Positions 26,401 to 35,108 are shown, counted from the stretch's first letter. The stretch is 64,000 bases of DNA from Streptomyces sp. TP-A0874 (GCF_001748085.1 NZ_BBZK01000003.1:186001-250000), one strand, 5' to 3'. A program made the numbers and translations. Notes: generated by a model from the sequence alone, not told the origin.

Positions 26401-27385
26401 CGCGGCGGCGGCGGTGCTGATGGTGGGGGCAGGCCGGGTGACGGAGGGCACCCTGACGGCCGGGGCGCTGGTGGCGTACCTGCTCTACATCGACCTCTTC
26501 TTCGCGCCGGTGCAGCAGCTGTCGCAGGTCTTCGACGGTTACCAGCAGGCGTCGATCTCGCTCTCCCGGGTGCAGGAGCTGCTGCGGGAGCCCACCAGCA
26601 CGGCGCCCGCGGACCGGCCCCGGGAGGTACGCCGGCTCCGCGGCGAGATCGCCTTCCGGGACGTGCACTTCCGCTACGGCCCGGACGAGGAGGCGCTCAG
26701 CGGCGTCGACCTGCACATCCCGGCCGGGCAGACGGTGGCGTTCGTCGGGGAGACCGGAGCCGGAAAGTCCACCCTGGTGAAGTTGGTCGCCCGGTTCTAC
26801 GACCCGACCTCGGGCGCGGTCCTCGCCGACGGACAGGACCTCCGGGAGCTGGACCTGACCGGCTACCGGCAGCGGCTCGGGGTGGTGCCGCAGGAGCCCT
26901 ACCTCTTCCCGGGCACGGTGCGCGACAGCATCGCCTACGGGCGGCCCGAGGCCACCGACGCCGAGGTCGAGGCGGCGGCCCGGGCGGTGGGCGCCCACAC
27001 CATGGTGGCCTCGCTGGACGGCGGCTACCGCCACGAGGTGGCCGAGCGCGGCCGGAACCTCTCCGCCGGCCAACGGCAACTGCTCGCCCTGGCGCGGGCC
27101 GAGCTCGTCGATCCGGACGTGCTGCTGCTGGACGAGGCCACGGCTGCGCTGGACCTGGCGACCGAGGCGCTGGTCAATCAGGCCACGGATCGGTTGGCGG
27201 GCCGGCGCACCACGCTGGTGGTCGCGCACCGGCTGACGACCGCCGCCCGAGCCGACCGGATCGTCGTCATGGACCACGGCCGGGTGGTGGAGGACGGCAC
27301 CCACGCCGAACTCCTGTCGGCCGGCGGCCGGTACGCCGAGTTGTGGCGCACCTTCACCGGAGAGCCGGAGGGCGCGGCGGCCTGA
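23486..27385 (+). CDS. Fused heterodimer-type ABC exporter (two TMD-NBD halves in one chain)
   Basis: A 1,299-residue multidrug/lipid-type ABC exporter carrying both halves in one polypeptide. Half 1: membrane domain (about 65-350), Walker A GASGSGKST near residue 417, signature LSGGQRQR, and Walker B LLLLDDATSAVD with Asp replacing the catalytic Glu. A Pro/Ala/Glu-rich linker of about 100 residues follows. Half 2: six more helices, Walker A GETGAGKST near 1088, signature LSAGQRQL, and Walker B LLLDEATAALD with the Glu intact. This is the asymmetric ATPase layout of BmrCD/TM287-288-like exporters, which are normally two genes. GTG at 23486 follows GGAGGT; an in-frame GTG at 23438 is less likely. 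Substrate unknown. Confidence 0.9.
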   Translation: MSGGTQTGEGTRREAGGGSPHRGPEAGDGTAASNRGPRTGTVARETAGDSPGWARRLTGYAWRYRSSLLLALGSSLGGMAVMALVPLVTKLIIDDVVVEQRRPMLPWVALLVLAALVVYALTYLRRYYGGRLALDIQHDLRTAMFSSLTRLDGRRQDGLSTGQVVGRATSDLQLVQGLLFMLPMMIGNVLLFVISLVVMGWLSPLLTVVALAVAPALWVIANRSRKRLFPATWYAQGQAGAVAGVVDGAVTGVRVVKGFGQEEQETQKLREVSRRLFAGRLRTVRLNSLYTPALQAVPALGQVAMLALGGWMATRGQITLGTFVAFSTYLAQLVGPVRMLTMVITVGQQARAGVERVLELVDTEPVVRERPDARELPASAPADVEFDRVTFGYDESRPVLEDFSLRIAPGETVAVVGASGSGKSTVSLLLPRFYDVTSGAVRVGGHDVRELTLDSLRAAVGLVPEDSFLFSDTVRANIAYGLPDATEEQVLAASRAAQADRFIRELPDGYGTTVGEQGLTLSGGQRQRIALARAILTDPRLLLLDDATSAVDARVEQEIHDALRGVMAGRTTLLIAHRRSTLALADRIAVIDAGRVADVGTHEELEERCELYRRLLTDPDELGGVERDPAGRAQEPAEPEPQEEGDGAAGEDAAPGDAGPASDTAGKAGPATPGGTSTAPAPGVAGALAGMPATPELLAQVAALPPATDTPDVDEERAARPETEFGLRRLLSGFRTPLLISLGLLAVDAVAGLLLPILIRHGIDEGVQRMALGAVWTASALALLVVLVQWAAQFAETRMTGRTGERVLYTLRVKTFAHLQRLGLDYYERELTGKIMTRMTTDVDALSSFLQTGLVTAMVSLLTFLGILVALLALDLELALVVFATLPVLIVGTVFFRRKSVKAYALARDRISVVNADLQESVAGLRIVQAFRRERSGEQRFTERSDGYRQARVRGQFLISVYFPFVQLLSSLAAAAVLMVGAGRVTEGTLTAGALVAYLLYIDLFFAPVQQLSQVFDGYQQASISLSRVQELLREPTSTAPADRPREVRRLRGEIAFRDVHFRYGPDEEALSGVDLHIPAGQTVAFVGETGAGKSTLVKLVARFYDPTSGAVLADGQDLRELDLTGYRQRLGVVPQEPYLFPGTVRDSIAYGRPEATDAEVEAAARAVGAHTMVASLDGGYRHEVAERGRNLSAGQRQLLALARAELVDPDVLLLDEATAALDLATEALVNQATDRLAGRRTTLVVAHRLTTAARADRIVVMDHGRVVEDGTHAELLSAGGRYAELWRTFTGEPEGAAA

Positions 27386-27413
27386 GGCCGCCGCCCGGTC
27401 ACCCCGGCGGTAC

Positions 27414-27450
27414 GGGACGGCGGCCCGGCGACTCGCCGGGCCGCCGTCCC
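27414..27450 (+). terminator. Strong GC hairpin after the ABC exporter
   Basis: Complementary 18-base arms (GGGACGGCGGCCCGGCGA at 27414-27431, its complement at 27433-27450) form a very stable stem 29 bases after the exporter stop. No U tract follows. The remainder of the gap to 27748 shows no gene. Confidence 0.75.
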
Positions 27451-27747
27451 ACGGGCCGCAAGGAACCACCGGACAGCCTCCAGTCGGCCGGTTCCACCCC
27501 GGGCCGTCCTCCGGTCGCGGGGGCGGTCCGGCCACGGTAAGAATCTTGGTGCGGTGAGAAGCAGCGCTGAAGAGGAGTCGGTGCGCTGGAGAACGGTGTG
27601 CCGAAGGCGGTGCGGTGGGGAACCGGCTACGGCTCACCGGTGAGACCGCTGCGCGCCCGGTAACGGCCGGCGCAGCGGAGCCGATCGGGTGCGAGGAGCG
27701 GCACCGGGCCGGATGGACCCGGTCCCGGTCGGAGAAGGAGCGGCGCT

Positions 27748-28341
27748 GTGCAGACCTTTCTGCCCCTGCCCGGTTTTCTGCGGAGCGCCCAGCTCCTGGA
27801 CACCCGTCGGCTCGGCAAACAGCGGGTGGAGGCCCTCCAGGTGCTGCGCGCCCTGACCGTTCCCGGCTACGGGTGGCGCTCCCACCCGGCCGTACTGATG
27901 TGGGCCGGGTACGAGGAGGCGCTGGTCCGCTACGGCGTGGAGGTCTGCCGGGTCTGGTCCGCCGCCGGCCACCGGGACAGCTGCCAGGAACAGTTGCTGG
28001 CCGGGCTCGCGGGGCTTCGGTACGTCACCGGAGTCGTCCCACCGGACTCCGCGGACGGGCCGGGGCAGCCGCGGTCGCAGCGGGAGCTGGGGCTGGCGGG
28101 TGAACTGCCGCCCTGGCTCGGCGAACCGGCGTTCCACCGCAGTCACCAGTCGGCGCTGGTACGAAAGGCTCCCGACCGGTACGGGGAGGTGTTCCCGGAG
28201 GTCCCGCCGAACCTGCCGTATGTGTGGCCGCTCTCCGACCGGCCGCCTACCTCCGCCGACGGCCGGGCGGCGGCACCGGACGCCGATGCGGCGGCCGGGG
28301 AGCCGGCTGAGCCCGGGGACGGGACACCGCCGTGGGTGTAG
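27748..28341 (+). CDS. MSMEG_6728-type protein, pyrimidine-dimer DNA glycosylase family
   Basis: Cytoplasmic protein of 197 residues resembling mycobacterial MSMEG_6728 and the T4 endonuclease V-like family. Conserved N-terminal part: MQTFLPLPGFLRSAQLLDTR, LGKQRVEALQVLRAL, GWRSHPAVLMWAGYEEAL; later FHRSHQSALVRKAPDRYGEVF and NLPYVWPL. The early Arg/Lys/Glu set is consistent with a base-excision enzyme, but activity of this subfamily is not established to my knowledge. An acidic Ala/Pro tail of about 30 residues is appended. GTG start with GAAGGAG seven bases upstream. Confidence 0.75.
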   Translation: MQTFLPLPGFLRSAQLLDTRRLGKQRVEALQVLRALTVPGYGWRSHPAVLMWAGYEEALVRYGVEVCRVWSAAGHRDSCQEQLLAGLAGLRYVTGVVPPDSADGPGQPRSQRELGLAGELPPWLGEPAFHRSHQSALVRKAPDRYGEVFPEVPPNLPYVWPLSDRPPTSADGRAAAPDADAAAGEPAEPGDGTPPWV

Positions 28342-28466
28342 CGCGCGGCGGAGCGGCCGGTCCCCGGGCCGTGACCGCCCGCTCGGCGGAGCCGTCCGAT
28401 GCTGGCATGAACATGCACCTCCCCGGTAGGTTCTCGGCGACCTACGCGAAGTCCCAGGGAGGGCGA

Positions 28467-29936
28467 ATGGGCAAGGCGCTCAGATGGCTCCTGTCGCTCG
28501 TGGTGCTCATAGGCACCACCGGAGTCGGCGGAGCCTCGGCAGCAGCGGCCACCGCCGCCGAGCCGAAGACCGAGGCGGGCACCACCACCGGCACGGCCGG
28601 CAGCAGTCACAAGGACATCAAGGACCGGCTCCTCGCCATCCGCGGTATGAGCCTCATCGAAGAGAAGCCGGTGGACGGCTACCGGTTCTTCGTCCTGAAC
28701 TACACACAGCCGGTCGATCACCGGCACCCGGGCAAGGGCACGTTCCAGCAGCGGATCACCCTGCTGCACAGGTCGACCGCCCGTCCGACCGTCTTCTACA
28801 CCTCCGGCTACGGCGTCTCCACCGACCCGAGGCGCAGTGAACCGACCCAGATCGTCGACGGCAACCAGGTCTCCCTGGAGTACCGCTTCTTCACCCCGTC
28901 GCGGCCCGAGCCGGCCGACTGGTCCAAGCTGGACATCTGGCAGGCCGCCAGCGACCAGCACCGGATCTTCCGGGCGCTGAAGCGGATCTACCCCCGGAAC
29001 TGGCTCGCCACCGGCGGCAGCAAGGGCGGTATGACGGCCACGTACTACGAGCGCTTCTACCCCAGGGACATGGACGGTGTGGTGGCCTACGTGGCGCCGA
29101 ACGACGTCGTGGACGGCGAGGACTCCGCCTACGACGAGTTCTTCCGCCAGGTCTCCACCGAGGAGTGCCGCACCGCCCTCGACGCCGTACAGCGGGAAGC
29201 GCTCGTCCGCCGGGGCGAGATGACCGACCGCTACCGGCAGTGGGCCGAGGAGAACGACGCCACCTTCAGCACGATCGGCAGCCTGGACCAGGCCTACGAG
29301 AGCGCCGTCCTCGACCTGGTGTGGGCGTTCTGGCAGTACAGCACCGAGGCCGACTGCAACGACGTGCCGAAGCCGACCGCCGCCACCGAGGAGCTCTACG
29401 GCTTCGTCGACGAGGTCTCGGGCTTCTCCTCCTACACCGACCAGGGCCTTGAGCCCTACACGCCGTACTACTACCAGGCCGGCACCGAGTTGGGCGCGCC
29501 CACCGTGCAGACGCCGCACCTGGACGACCTGCTGCGCTACCCGGGCATGTTCACCCCGCGCGCCTTCGTGCCCGACACCATCCCGATGAGGTGGCGGGAC
29601 GGCGTGATGCGGGACGTCGACCGCTGGGTGCGGCACAACGCCGAGCGGATGCTCTTCGTCTACGGGGAGAACGACCCCTGGGGCGCCGAGCCGTTCCGGC
29701 TGGGCAAGGGGGCCGAGGACTCCTACGTCTTCACCGCACCGGGCGCCAACCACGGCGCGAACATCGGCGGTCTCGTCGAGGAGGAGCGGGCCAAGGCCAC
29801 CGCGGAGGTGCTGGAGTGGGCGGGGGTCGCCCCGGCCGCCGTCCGCTCGGGTGAGGCGACCGCCGAGCCGCTGGCCAAGCGGGACTCGGCCCTCGACCAG
29901 CGATCGGTCGAACGGCGGCCGGCGCTGCTGCCGTAG
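28467..29936 (+). CDS. Secreted S37-family tripeptidyl aminopeptidase (PS-10 type)
   Basis: Extracellular serine peptidase of 489 residues, related to Streptomyces mobaraensis prolyl tripeptidyl aminopeptidase. Signal peptide: MGKALRWLLSLVVLIGTTGV, cleavage likely after GGASAAAAT. The alpha/beta-hydrolase core has the nucleophile elbow GGSKGGMTA (Ser), a later VYGENDPWG with the probable Asp, and APGANHGANI with the probable His. RFFTPSRPEPADWSKLDIWQ is characteristic of the family. ATG at 28467 is preceded by AGGGAGG; upstream in-frame starts would destroy the signal peptide. It likely feeds on peptides trimmed from secreted proteins. Confidence 0.9.
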   Translation: MGKALRWLLSLVVLIGTTGVGGASAAAATAAEPKTEAGTTTGTAGSSHKDIKDRLLAIRGMSLIEEKPVDGYRFFVLNYTQPVDHRHPGKGTFQQRITLLHRSTARPTVFYTSGYGVSTDPRRSEPTQIVDGNQVSLEYRFFTPSRPEPADWSKLDIWQAASDQHRIFRALKRIYPRNWLATGGSKGGMTATYYERFYPRDMDGVVAYVAPNDVVDGEDSAYDEFFRQVSTEECRTALDAVQREALVRRGEMTDRYRQWAEENDATFSTIGSLDQAYESAVLDLVWAFWQYSTEADCNDVPKPTAATEELYGFVDEVSGFSSYTDQGLEPYTPYYYQAGTELGAPTVQTPHLDDLLRYPGMFTPRAFVPDTIPMRWRDGVMRDVDRWVRHNAERMLFVYGENDPWGAEPFRLGKGAEDSYVFTAPGANHGANIGGLVEEERAKATAEVLEWAGVAPAAVRSGEATAEPLAKRDSALDQRSVERRPALLP

Positions 29937-30042
29937 CGCCCGGCGTTCTCCGGCCCGCCGGCAGGCCACGCTCCGGGCGGTAAGCGCTCGCCCGCCGGAC
30001 AGGCAAGTGATCGTCCGGTCGCGGTGCCGGCTTCCGGCCGTG

Positions 30043-30070
30043 CCTGCCGCGCTGTGAGCAGCGCGGCAGG
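30043..30070 (+). terminator. Hairpin after the S37 peptidase gene
   Basis: Perfect 12-base arms CCTGCCGCGCTG and CAGCGCGGCAGG around a TGAG loop, about 105 bases past the peptidase stop and before the next gene. Confidence 0.6.
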
Positions 30071-30156
30071 CGGCCAGCGGCCGCCGTGGGAGATGCCGGG
30101 GTAGAAGCGGCGGGAGGCGGGTACCCGCGCGGGACCATCCGTGAGGGGGTTGAGCG

Positions 30157-30627
30157 ATGACGTCAGCAGCCACGATCCGGACGCTGGCCGATGTGGTCGG
30201 GCGCGGCCTGTTCGCGGGGCTGGCCGGCACGGCGGCGATGACCGTGTCCAGCACCGTGGAAGCCAGACTGAACAAACGGGGAGCGAGCAGCGCACCGGCC
30301 GATGCCGCCGCCACGGTGGCGGGCGTGGAACCCACGGAGAGCGGCCGGACGCGCTTCAACTCGATGGCGCACTGGGGCTACGGCACCGGCTGGGGGATCG
30401 CCCGCGGCCTGCTCTCCCTGACCGGGATGTCGGCGCCCGCCGCGACCGCGGCCCACCTCGGTGCGGTGTGGGGTGCGGAACAGGCGGTGCTTCCGGCGCT
30501 CGGCGTCGGTGCTCCGGTGTGGAAGTACGGCGCTTCGGCCACCGGCACGGACGCCTTGCACCACACCGTCTACGCCGTGGCCACCGGCCTCGCCTACGCC
30601 TGGCTCGACAGCGCCCCGGGCCGGTAG
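30157..30627 (+). CDS. Uncharacterised membrane-associated protein
   Basis: A 156-residue protein with several hydrophobic Gly/Ala-rich segments: residues about 12-30 (VVGRGLFAGLAGTAAMTVSS), 68-85, 93-115 and 135-150, separated by conserved-looking RFNSMAHWGYGTGWG and HHTVYAVATGLAYAWL. Distantly like YagU-type (DUF1440) inner-membrane proteins, but I cannot assign it firmly. GAGGGGG precedes the ATG. Its last 34 bases overlap the convergent GNAT gene. Confidence 0.65.
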   Translation: MTSAATIRTLADVVGRGLFAGLAGTAAMTVSSTVEARLNKRGASSAPADAAATVAGVEPTESGRTRFNSMAHWGYGTGWGIARGLLSLTGMSAPAATAAHLGAVWGAEQAVLPALGVGAPVWKYGASATGTDALHHTVYAVATGLAYAWLDSAPGR

Positions 30628-31388
30628 CGGTAGGGGGTGGTGGTGCTCAGCTGGACGAACCCCAAACGTCGCAGGATCGGGCGACTCTGTTCCGAGGCAT
30701 CGACCTGCAGGTAGCGGTACCCGAGTCCGGCGGCGATCCGGGCCCGGTGGGCGACCAGAGCCCGGTATATGCCGCGACCCCGCCAGGCGGAGACCGTGCC
30801 ACCGCCCCAGAGGCCGGCGAACTCCGTGCCGGGGATCAGTTCCAACCGAGCCCCGCACACTGGCAGATCGCCGGCCATAGCGATGGTCATGCTGACCCTC
30901 TTGGGGCCCCGATCCAACTGGGTGAGCAGCCGCTGACGCGCACGAACGCCGTCGATTCCGAACACTTCTTCGGTAACCGTCGCCAGTAGCTCCACTCCGG
31001 CCGAGTCGGTCACCGGGCACAGGTGGACACCCTCGGGCAGCGCGACCTCGGTGGACAGGTCCCGGACCGGGGCGACCATGAGCGCCTCCTCGGGTTCGGG
31101 GGCGAACCCCGCCGCCCGCAGGCGTCGCCCGAGATCGCCGGGCTGGTCATGGGCGTAGACTTTCCATTCAAACTCCAGTCCGAGCTGCGTGAAGTGCCGC
31201 ACCTGCTCGGCGATCGCCGCGGCCGCCGAGGCGGCGTCCAGGTCCGACCAGAGGATCCCGTTCCAGTCGTGCTCAGCACCCATCTGCCGCACCACCCCGC
31301 CGGTCAGTTCGACGCGGGTTCCGGGGTCAGCCTTGGCAAGGCGCCTCATCTGGCGGTCGAACAGGGCGCGTACTCCTCCGTGGTCCAT
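30594..31388 (-). CDS. GNAT-family N-acetyltransferase
   Basis: Protein of 264 residues with a C-terminal GNAT fold: VSMTIAMAGDLPVCGARLEL, the acetyl-CoA loop region AWRGRGIYRALVAHRARIAA (R-x2-G-x-G/Y type) and LGYRYLQVDASEQSRPILRR with LGF. The N-terminal 110 residues are a less conserved, possibly degenerate GNAT-like half (FEWKVYAHDQPGDLGRRLRA). Acceptor unknown. It is convergent with the membrane-protein gene and overlaps it by 34 bases. No partner gene on its own strand. Confidence 0.85.
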   Translation of the reverse strand: MDHGGVRALFDRQMRRLAKADPGTRVELTGGVVRQMGAEHDWNGILWSDLDAASAAAAIAEQVRHFTQLGLEFEWKVYAHDQPGDLGRRLRAAGFAPEPEEALMVAPVRDLSTEVALPEGVHLCPVTDSAGVELLATVTEEVFGIDGVRARQRLLTQLDRGPKRVSMTIAMAGDLPVCGARLELIPGTEFAGLWGGGTVSAWRGRGIYRALVAHRARIAAGLGYRYLQVDASEQSRPILRRLGFVQLSTTTPYRYRPGALSSQA

Positions 31389-31612
31389 CCGGCCACCCCA
31401 GCACGAGGGTGGTCACGTGGCCAACGGTTTTCTCCGCGCGGGCTCCGCTCCCATCGCCTCGACAACAGCGTCAATGCTCCACGGAGATCCGCCAGGGGGG
31501 GGAGCAAGACGCCTTCGCCAAAGGCCATCACCGCACAATCGGTGGCACTGGCCGCCTCCGCGCTTCGGGCCGGGGCAGCAAGAACCCCGGAGCGCGGTCC
31601 GCCGCCCACCAC

Positions 31613-31970
31613 TCACGATCCGGACGGACCCTCGCGGCGGTTGATGCGGTAAACATCCCGAACGCACAGGTTCGCCAGCGTGGCCACCGCGATGACACAG
31701 GCGCAGAGCAGAAGCACCGCCCGGTTGCTGAACGCATGTGACGCGAACGCCGTGATGAGGTAACCGAACGGCATGGCGAGCCGTTCACCAACGCTGTTGA
31801 ACGAGGGCGTTGGTGGCCAGGACCACACCGAGTGCTCCGGCTCCTCCGCCCTGTCCGATCACCGCGTAGGCCAACGCGAGGGGTGCCATCGCGGAGCCGG
31901 TGGCCGAGATGAGGTTGGCGAGCACGAAACGGCGGAACGCGGCGATCCGCAGGGGTGTCACGCGAACTGT
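31613..31970 (-). pseudogene. MFS transporter gene with the middle deleted
   Basis: Reading leftward, an N-terminal MFS piece (RRFVLANLISATGSAMAPLA, then LAYAVIGQGGGAGALGVV and LATNAL) breaks near 31795. In another frame it continues directly as a C-terminal MFS piece (SVGERLAMPFGYLITAFASH, then FSNRAVLLLCACVIAVATL and CVRDVYRINRRE). Helices 1-2 are thus fused out of frame to the final two helices; roughly 290 codons of a normal 400-residue permease are missing. The N-terminal start is uncertain (GTG near 31961 or further upstream). A relic at the border of the 2-MIB operon. Confidence 0.75.
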
Positions 31971-32051
31971 GCCTGACGGCCTCCCAGCTTCTATGCGCTC
32001 TGGACCGGATGGCACGGCAGGCAGTCTAGAACTCCCAGATGCGCCGCCCAA

Positions 32052-32272
32052 TCGAGGCTGAATCCCGTCGGTACCTGGGCAAACATCACGCGGGCGCGAT
32101 CAGCGGATCGAGTTAATGCCGCCGATTTTCCATGGTCCACGGGGCATAGCGGCCACTAGCGTCGTTCACCGGGATCTTGGCGCGTTCTCCTTCAGATCCT
32201 GCCTTTCCTCCCGTTGCCCGACAAGGCCGACATGGTATGCCGTCACCTCGCTGAACAAGGAGAGCTCGCCCG
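32052..32272. promoter_or_regulatory. Leader/promoter region of the encapsulin-2-MIB operon
   Basis: About 220 bases with lower GC than its surroundings and no gene. TTGCCC near 32214 followed 16 bases later by TATGCC is a weak promoter candidate. AAGGAG lies at good distance before the shell-protein ATG. No clear operator palindrome was found. Confidence 0.35.
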
Positions 32273-33685
32273 ATGACTGTTGACTCGAGCCCGGAAGCAC
32301 GACCGGAGCCGGCCCAGCAGGCCAGCCTCGGCACGGCGGCCGCCCGGAACCTCGCCACCACAACCAAGTCCGCTCCGCAGATGCAGGAGATCACCTCTCG
32401 CTGGCTGCTGCGGGTGCTCCCCTGGGTGGAGACCAAGGGCGGCGTCTACCGGGTGAACCGTCGCCTGACCTACACCGTCGGCGACGGCCGCGTGGAATTC
32501 GTCCAGGAAGGCAGCGACGTCCGCGTGATCCCTCGTGAGCTCGGTGAACTCGCCCCGCTGCGCGGCTTCGACGACGTGGAGGTACTGACCGCCCTCGCCG
32601 ATCGGTGCCGCCAACACGACTTCCGGGCCGGCGAGACGCTGGTGGAGCGCGGTGCGCCCGCGGACAAGCTCCACCTGATCGCCCACGGCCGCATCAGCCA
32701 GACCGCCGTCGGCGAGTACGGCCACGAGGTCGCCCTGGACGTACTCGCCGACGGCGACCGGTTCGGCGACCACGCCCTCCTGGATGGAGACGCCCGGTGG
32801 CAGCACACCGCCACCGCCGAGACCTCGGGCACCCTGCTCACCCTGTCGCGCGCCGACTTCGAGGCCGTGCTGTCCACCGCGCCGGGCCTGCGGGAGCACG
32901 TCGAGGAGATCACGTCGCTTCCCCGCCAACGGCAGAACCACCGTGGCGAGGCAGAGATCGCGATGTCGGCCGGCCACACCGGCGAGCACGAGCTGCCGGG
33001 CGCGTTCGTCGACTACGAACTGAAACCGCGCGAGTACGAACTCTCGGTCGCGCAGACCATTCTGCGGATCCACACGAGAGTCGCCGACCTCTACAACGAG
33101 CCGATGAACCAGACCAAGGAGCAACTCAGGCTCACTGTCGAGGCACTGCGCGAGCGCCAGGAGTACGAGCTTGTGAACAACAAGGAGTTCGGCCTTCTCC
33201 ACAACGCCGACTTCAAACAGCGCCTCCAGACGCACTCCGGCCCGCCGACCCCGGACGACCTGGACGAGCTGCTCTGCCGCCGTCGCGGGTCGAAGTTCTT
33301 CCTCGCGCACCCGAAGACCATCGCGGCGATCGGGCGTGAGTTCAACGCGCGCGGGCTCTATCCGGACCACGTCGACCTCGGTGGTCAGCAGGTCCCGGCC
33401 TGGCGCGGCGTTCCGATCCTTCCCTGCAACAAGATCCCCGTCACGAAGGAGAAGACCAGCTCCATCCTCTGCATGCGTACCGGCGAGGACAACCAGGGCG
33501 TCATCGGTCTTCATCAGACGGGTCTGCCGGACGAGTACGAACCGGGTCTGTCGGTCCGCTTCATGGGCGTCAACGAGCAGGCAATCACCTCCTACCTCGT
33601 CAGCACCTATTACTCCGCCGCCATCCTCGTGCCGGACGCCGTCGGCGTCCTGGAGAACGTGCAGATCGCCCGCTGGCCCAGGTAA
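32273..33685 (+). CDS. eshA: Family 2 encapsulin shell protein with cyclic-nucleotide-binding domain (EshA type)
   Basis: Predicted HK97-fold protein (470 residues) that self-assembles into a nanocompartment. Order: flexible N-arm (1-37); helix and strand [30 protein letters not shown]; an inserted cyclic-nucleotide-binding domain (about 95-205: [38 protein letters not shown]); then the main P/A-domain part ([60 protein letters not shown]). These match Streptomyces EshA and the family 2B encapsulins associated with terpene cyclases. The phosphate cassette has D for the usual E (FGDHAL), so ligand binding is uncertain. First gene of the 2-MIB operon; 112-base gap to the cyclase. Confidence 0.9.
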   Translation: MTVDSSPEARPEPAQQASLGTAAARNLATTTKSAPQMQEITSRWLLRVLPWVETKGGVYRVNRRLTYTVGDGRVEFVQEGSDVRVIPRELGELAPLRGFDDVEVLTALADRCRQHDFRAGETLVERGAPADKLHLIAHGRISQTAVGEYGHEVALDVLADGDRFGDHALLDGDARWQHTATAETSGTLLTLSRADFEAVLSTAPGLREHVEEITSLPRQRQNHRGEAEIAMSAGHTGEHELPGAFVDYELKPREYELSVAQTILRIHTRVADLYNEPMNQTKEQLRLTVEALRERQEYELVNNKEFGLLHNADFKQRLQTHSGPPTPDDLDELLCRRRGSKFFLAHPKTIAAIGREFNARGLYPDHVDLGGQQVPAWRGVPILPCNKIPVTKEKTSSILCMRTGEDNQGVIGLHQTGLPDEYEPGLSVRFMGVNEQAITSYLVSTYYSAAILVPDAVGVLENVQIARWPR

Positions 33686-33797
33686 CGGGGCCAGCTCGCA
33701 CGGCGTGGTGCGACATCCCGGAGGCTCCGGGCCCTTCGGGTCGGTCGCGCACGCCCGAGAGGGCCTGGACGACGCCCACCCCACCGAGGAGTCATCG

Positions 33798-35108
33798 ATG
33801 CCGGCGCCTGAGCCGCCACCACCACAATCGACCCTGCCGGAGACCACCGCCCGCTTCGGGGCGGACGTCCTCGCTGAAGCCGCGGCCCGTGCCCGCGATA
33901 TCAAGGCGGTCACCGGCGGCCCACCCCATGCTCCGTCGGTGCCCGTACCGCATGTGGTTTCCGTGCCGGCACCGCCACTCCCCGATAGCCCGGCAGCCGG
34001 GCTGCCGGCGCCGGCCCACGGCCTGGAACGGATCCTGCGCGGCCCCAGCGGCCTGGGCACGGCGGGGCTCCGCCTGATGCCGCGGGAGCAACCGCCGCCC
34101 CCTTCGGAGCCGTCGGCAGCGACGGTTGAGGGCAGACCGGTCCCGGGCCTCTACCACCACCCGGTGGCCGAGCCCGACCCGGTGCGGGTCGAAGAGGTCA
34201 GCCGAAGGATCAAGTCCTGGGCACTGGACGAGGTCGCCCTGTATCCCAAGGACTGGGAGGAGCAGTTCGACGGCTTCTCCGTGGGCCGCTACATGGTCGG
34301 CTGCCATCCGGACGCCCCCACCGTCGACCACCTGATGATCGCCACCCGCTTGATGGTGGCCGAGAACGCGGTGGACGACTGCTACTGCGAGGACCACGGG
34401 GGCTCGCCCGTCGGCCTCGGCGAACGCCTTCTGCTGGCGCACACCGCTCTCGACCCCCTGTACACCACGGACGAGTACCAGGCGCCATGGGCGAACTCGC
34501 TCCATGCGGACGCGCCTCGGCGCGCCTACCGCTCGGCCATGGGCTACTTCGACCAAGCAGCCAGCCCCTCGCAGAGCGACCGATACCGGCACGACATGGC
34601 CCGGCTTCACCTGGGGTACCTCGCCGAAGCCGCCTGGGCCCAGATGGAACGGGTACCGGAGGTGTGGGAATACCTGGCGATGCGCCAGTTCAACAACTTC
34701 CGCCCCTGCCCGACCATCACCGACACTGTCGGGGGCTACGAACTGCCGGCGGACCTGCATGCCCAGACCGCCATGCAGAAGGTCATCGCGCTCGCGGGAA
34801 ACGCGACGACCATCGTGAACGACCTGTACTCGTACACCAAGGAACTCGACGCTCCCGGCCGGCACCTGAACCTGCCCGTCGTGATCGCCGAACGTGAGGG
34901 CCTCTCCGACCGGGACGCCTATCTGAAGTCGATCGAGGTCCACAACGACCTCATGCACGACTTCGAAACCAACGCCGCCGCCCTCGCCGCCGACTGTCCC
35001 GTCCCAGCCGTGCAGCGCTTCCTGCGGGGCGTGGCCGCCTGGGTCGACGGAAACCACCACTGGCACCAGACCAACACCTATCGCTACAGCCTGCCCGACT
35101 TCTGGTAG
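33798..35108 (+). CDS. tpc: 2-Methylisoborneol synthase (terpene cyclase) with disordered N-terminal extension
   Basis: Class I terpene cyclase of 436 residues turning 2-methyl-geranyl diphosphate into 2-methylisoborneol. The catalytic fold begins near residue 115. The metal-binding motif is in MVAENAVDDCYCED and the NSE triad in GNATTIVNDLYSYTKE, followed by the C-terminal RY pair (TNTYRYSLPDFW). Residues 1-115 are Pro/Ala-rich and low-complexity, with a short conserved-looking island LERILRGPSGLGTAGLRLMP that could dock into the encapsulin shell. GAGGAG lies at good distance before the ATG. Encoded between the shell protein and the methyltransferase that makes its substrate, 5 bases before the latter. 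Confidence 0.94.
   Translation: MPAPEPPPPQSTLPETTARFGADVLAEAAARARDIKAVTGGPPHAPSVPVPHVVSVPAPPLPDSPAAGLPAPAHGLERILRGPSGLGTAGLRLMPREQPPPPSEPSAATVEGRPVPGLYHHPVAEPDPVRVEEVSRRIKSWALDEVALYPKDWEEQFDGFSVGRYMVGCHPDAPTVDHLMIATRLMVAENAVDDCYCEDHGGSPVGLGERLLLAHTALDPLYTTDEYQAPWANSLHADAPRRAYRSAMGYFDQAASPSQSDRYRHDMARLHLGYLAEAAWAQMERVPEVWEYLAMRQFNNFRPCPTITDTVGGYELPADLHAQTAMQKVIALAGNATTIVNDLYSYTKELDAPGRHLNLPVVIAEREGLSDRDAYLKSIEVHNDLMHDFETNAAALAADCPVPAVQRFLRGVAAWVDGNHHWHQTNTYRYSLPDFW

Noticed and set aside
23480-27637. A 1,385-codon open frame opposite the ABC exporter
   Set aside because: Typical antisense frame of a very GC-rich gene; its translation is Arg/Gly/His/Pro-rich with no domain, and the forward strand has complete ABC motifs.
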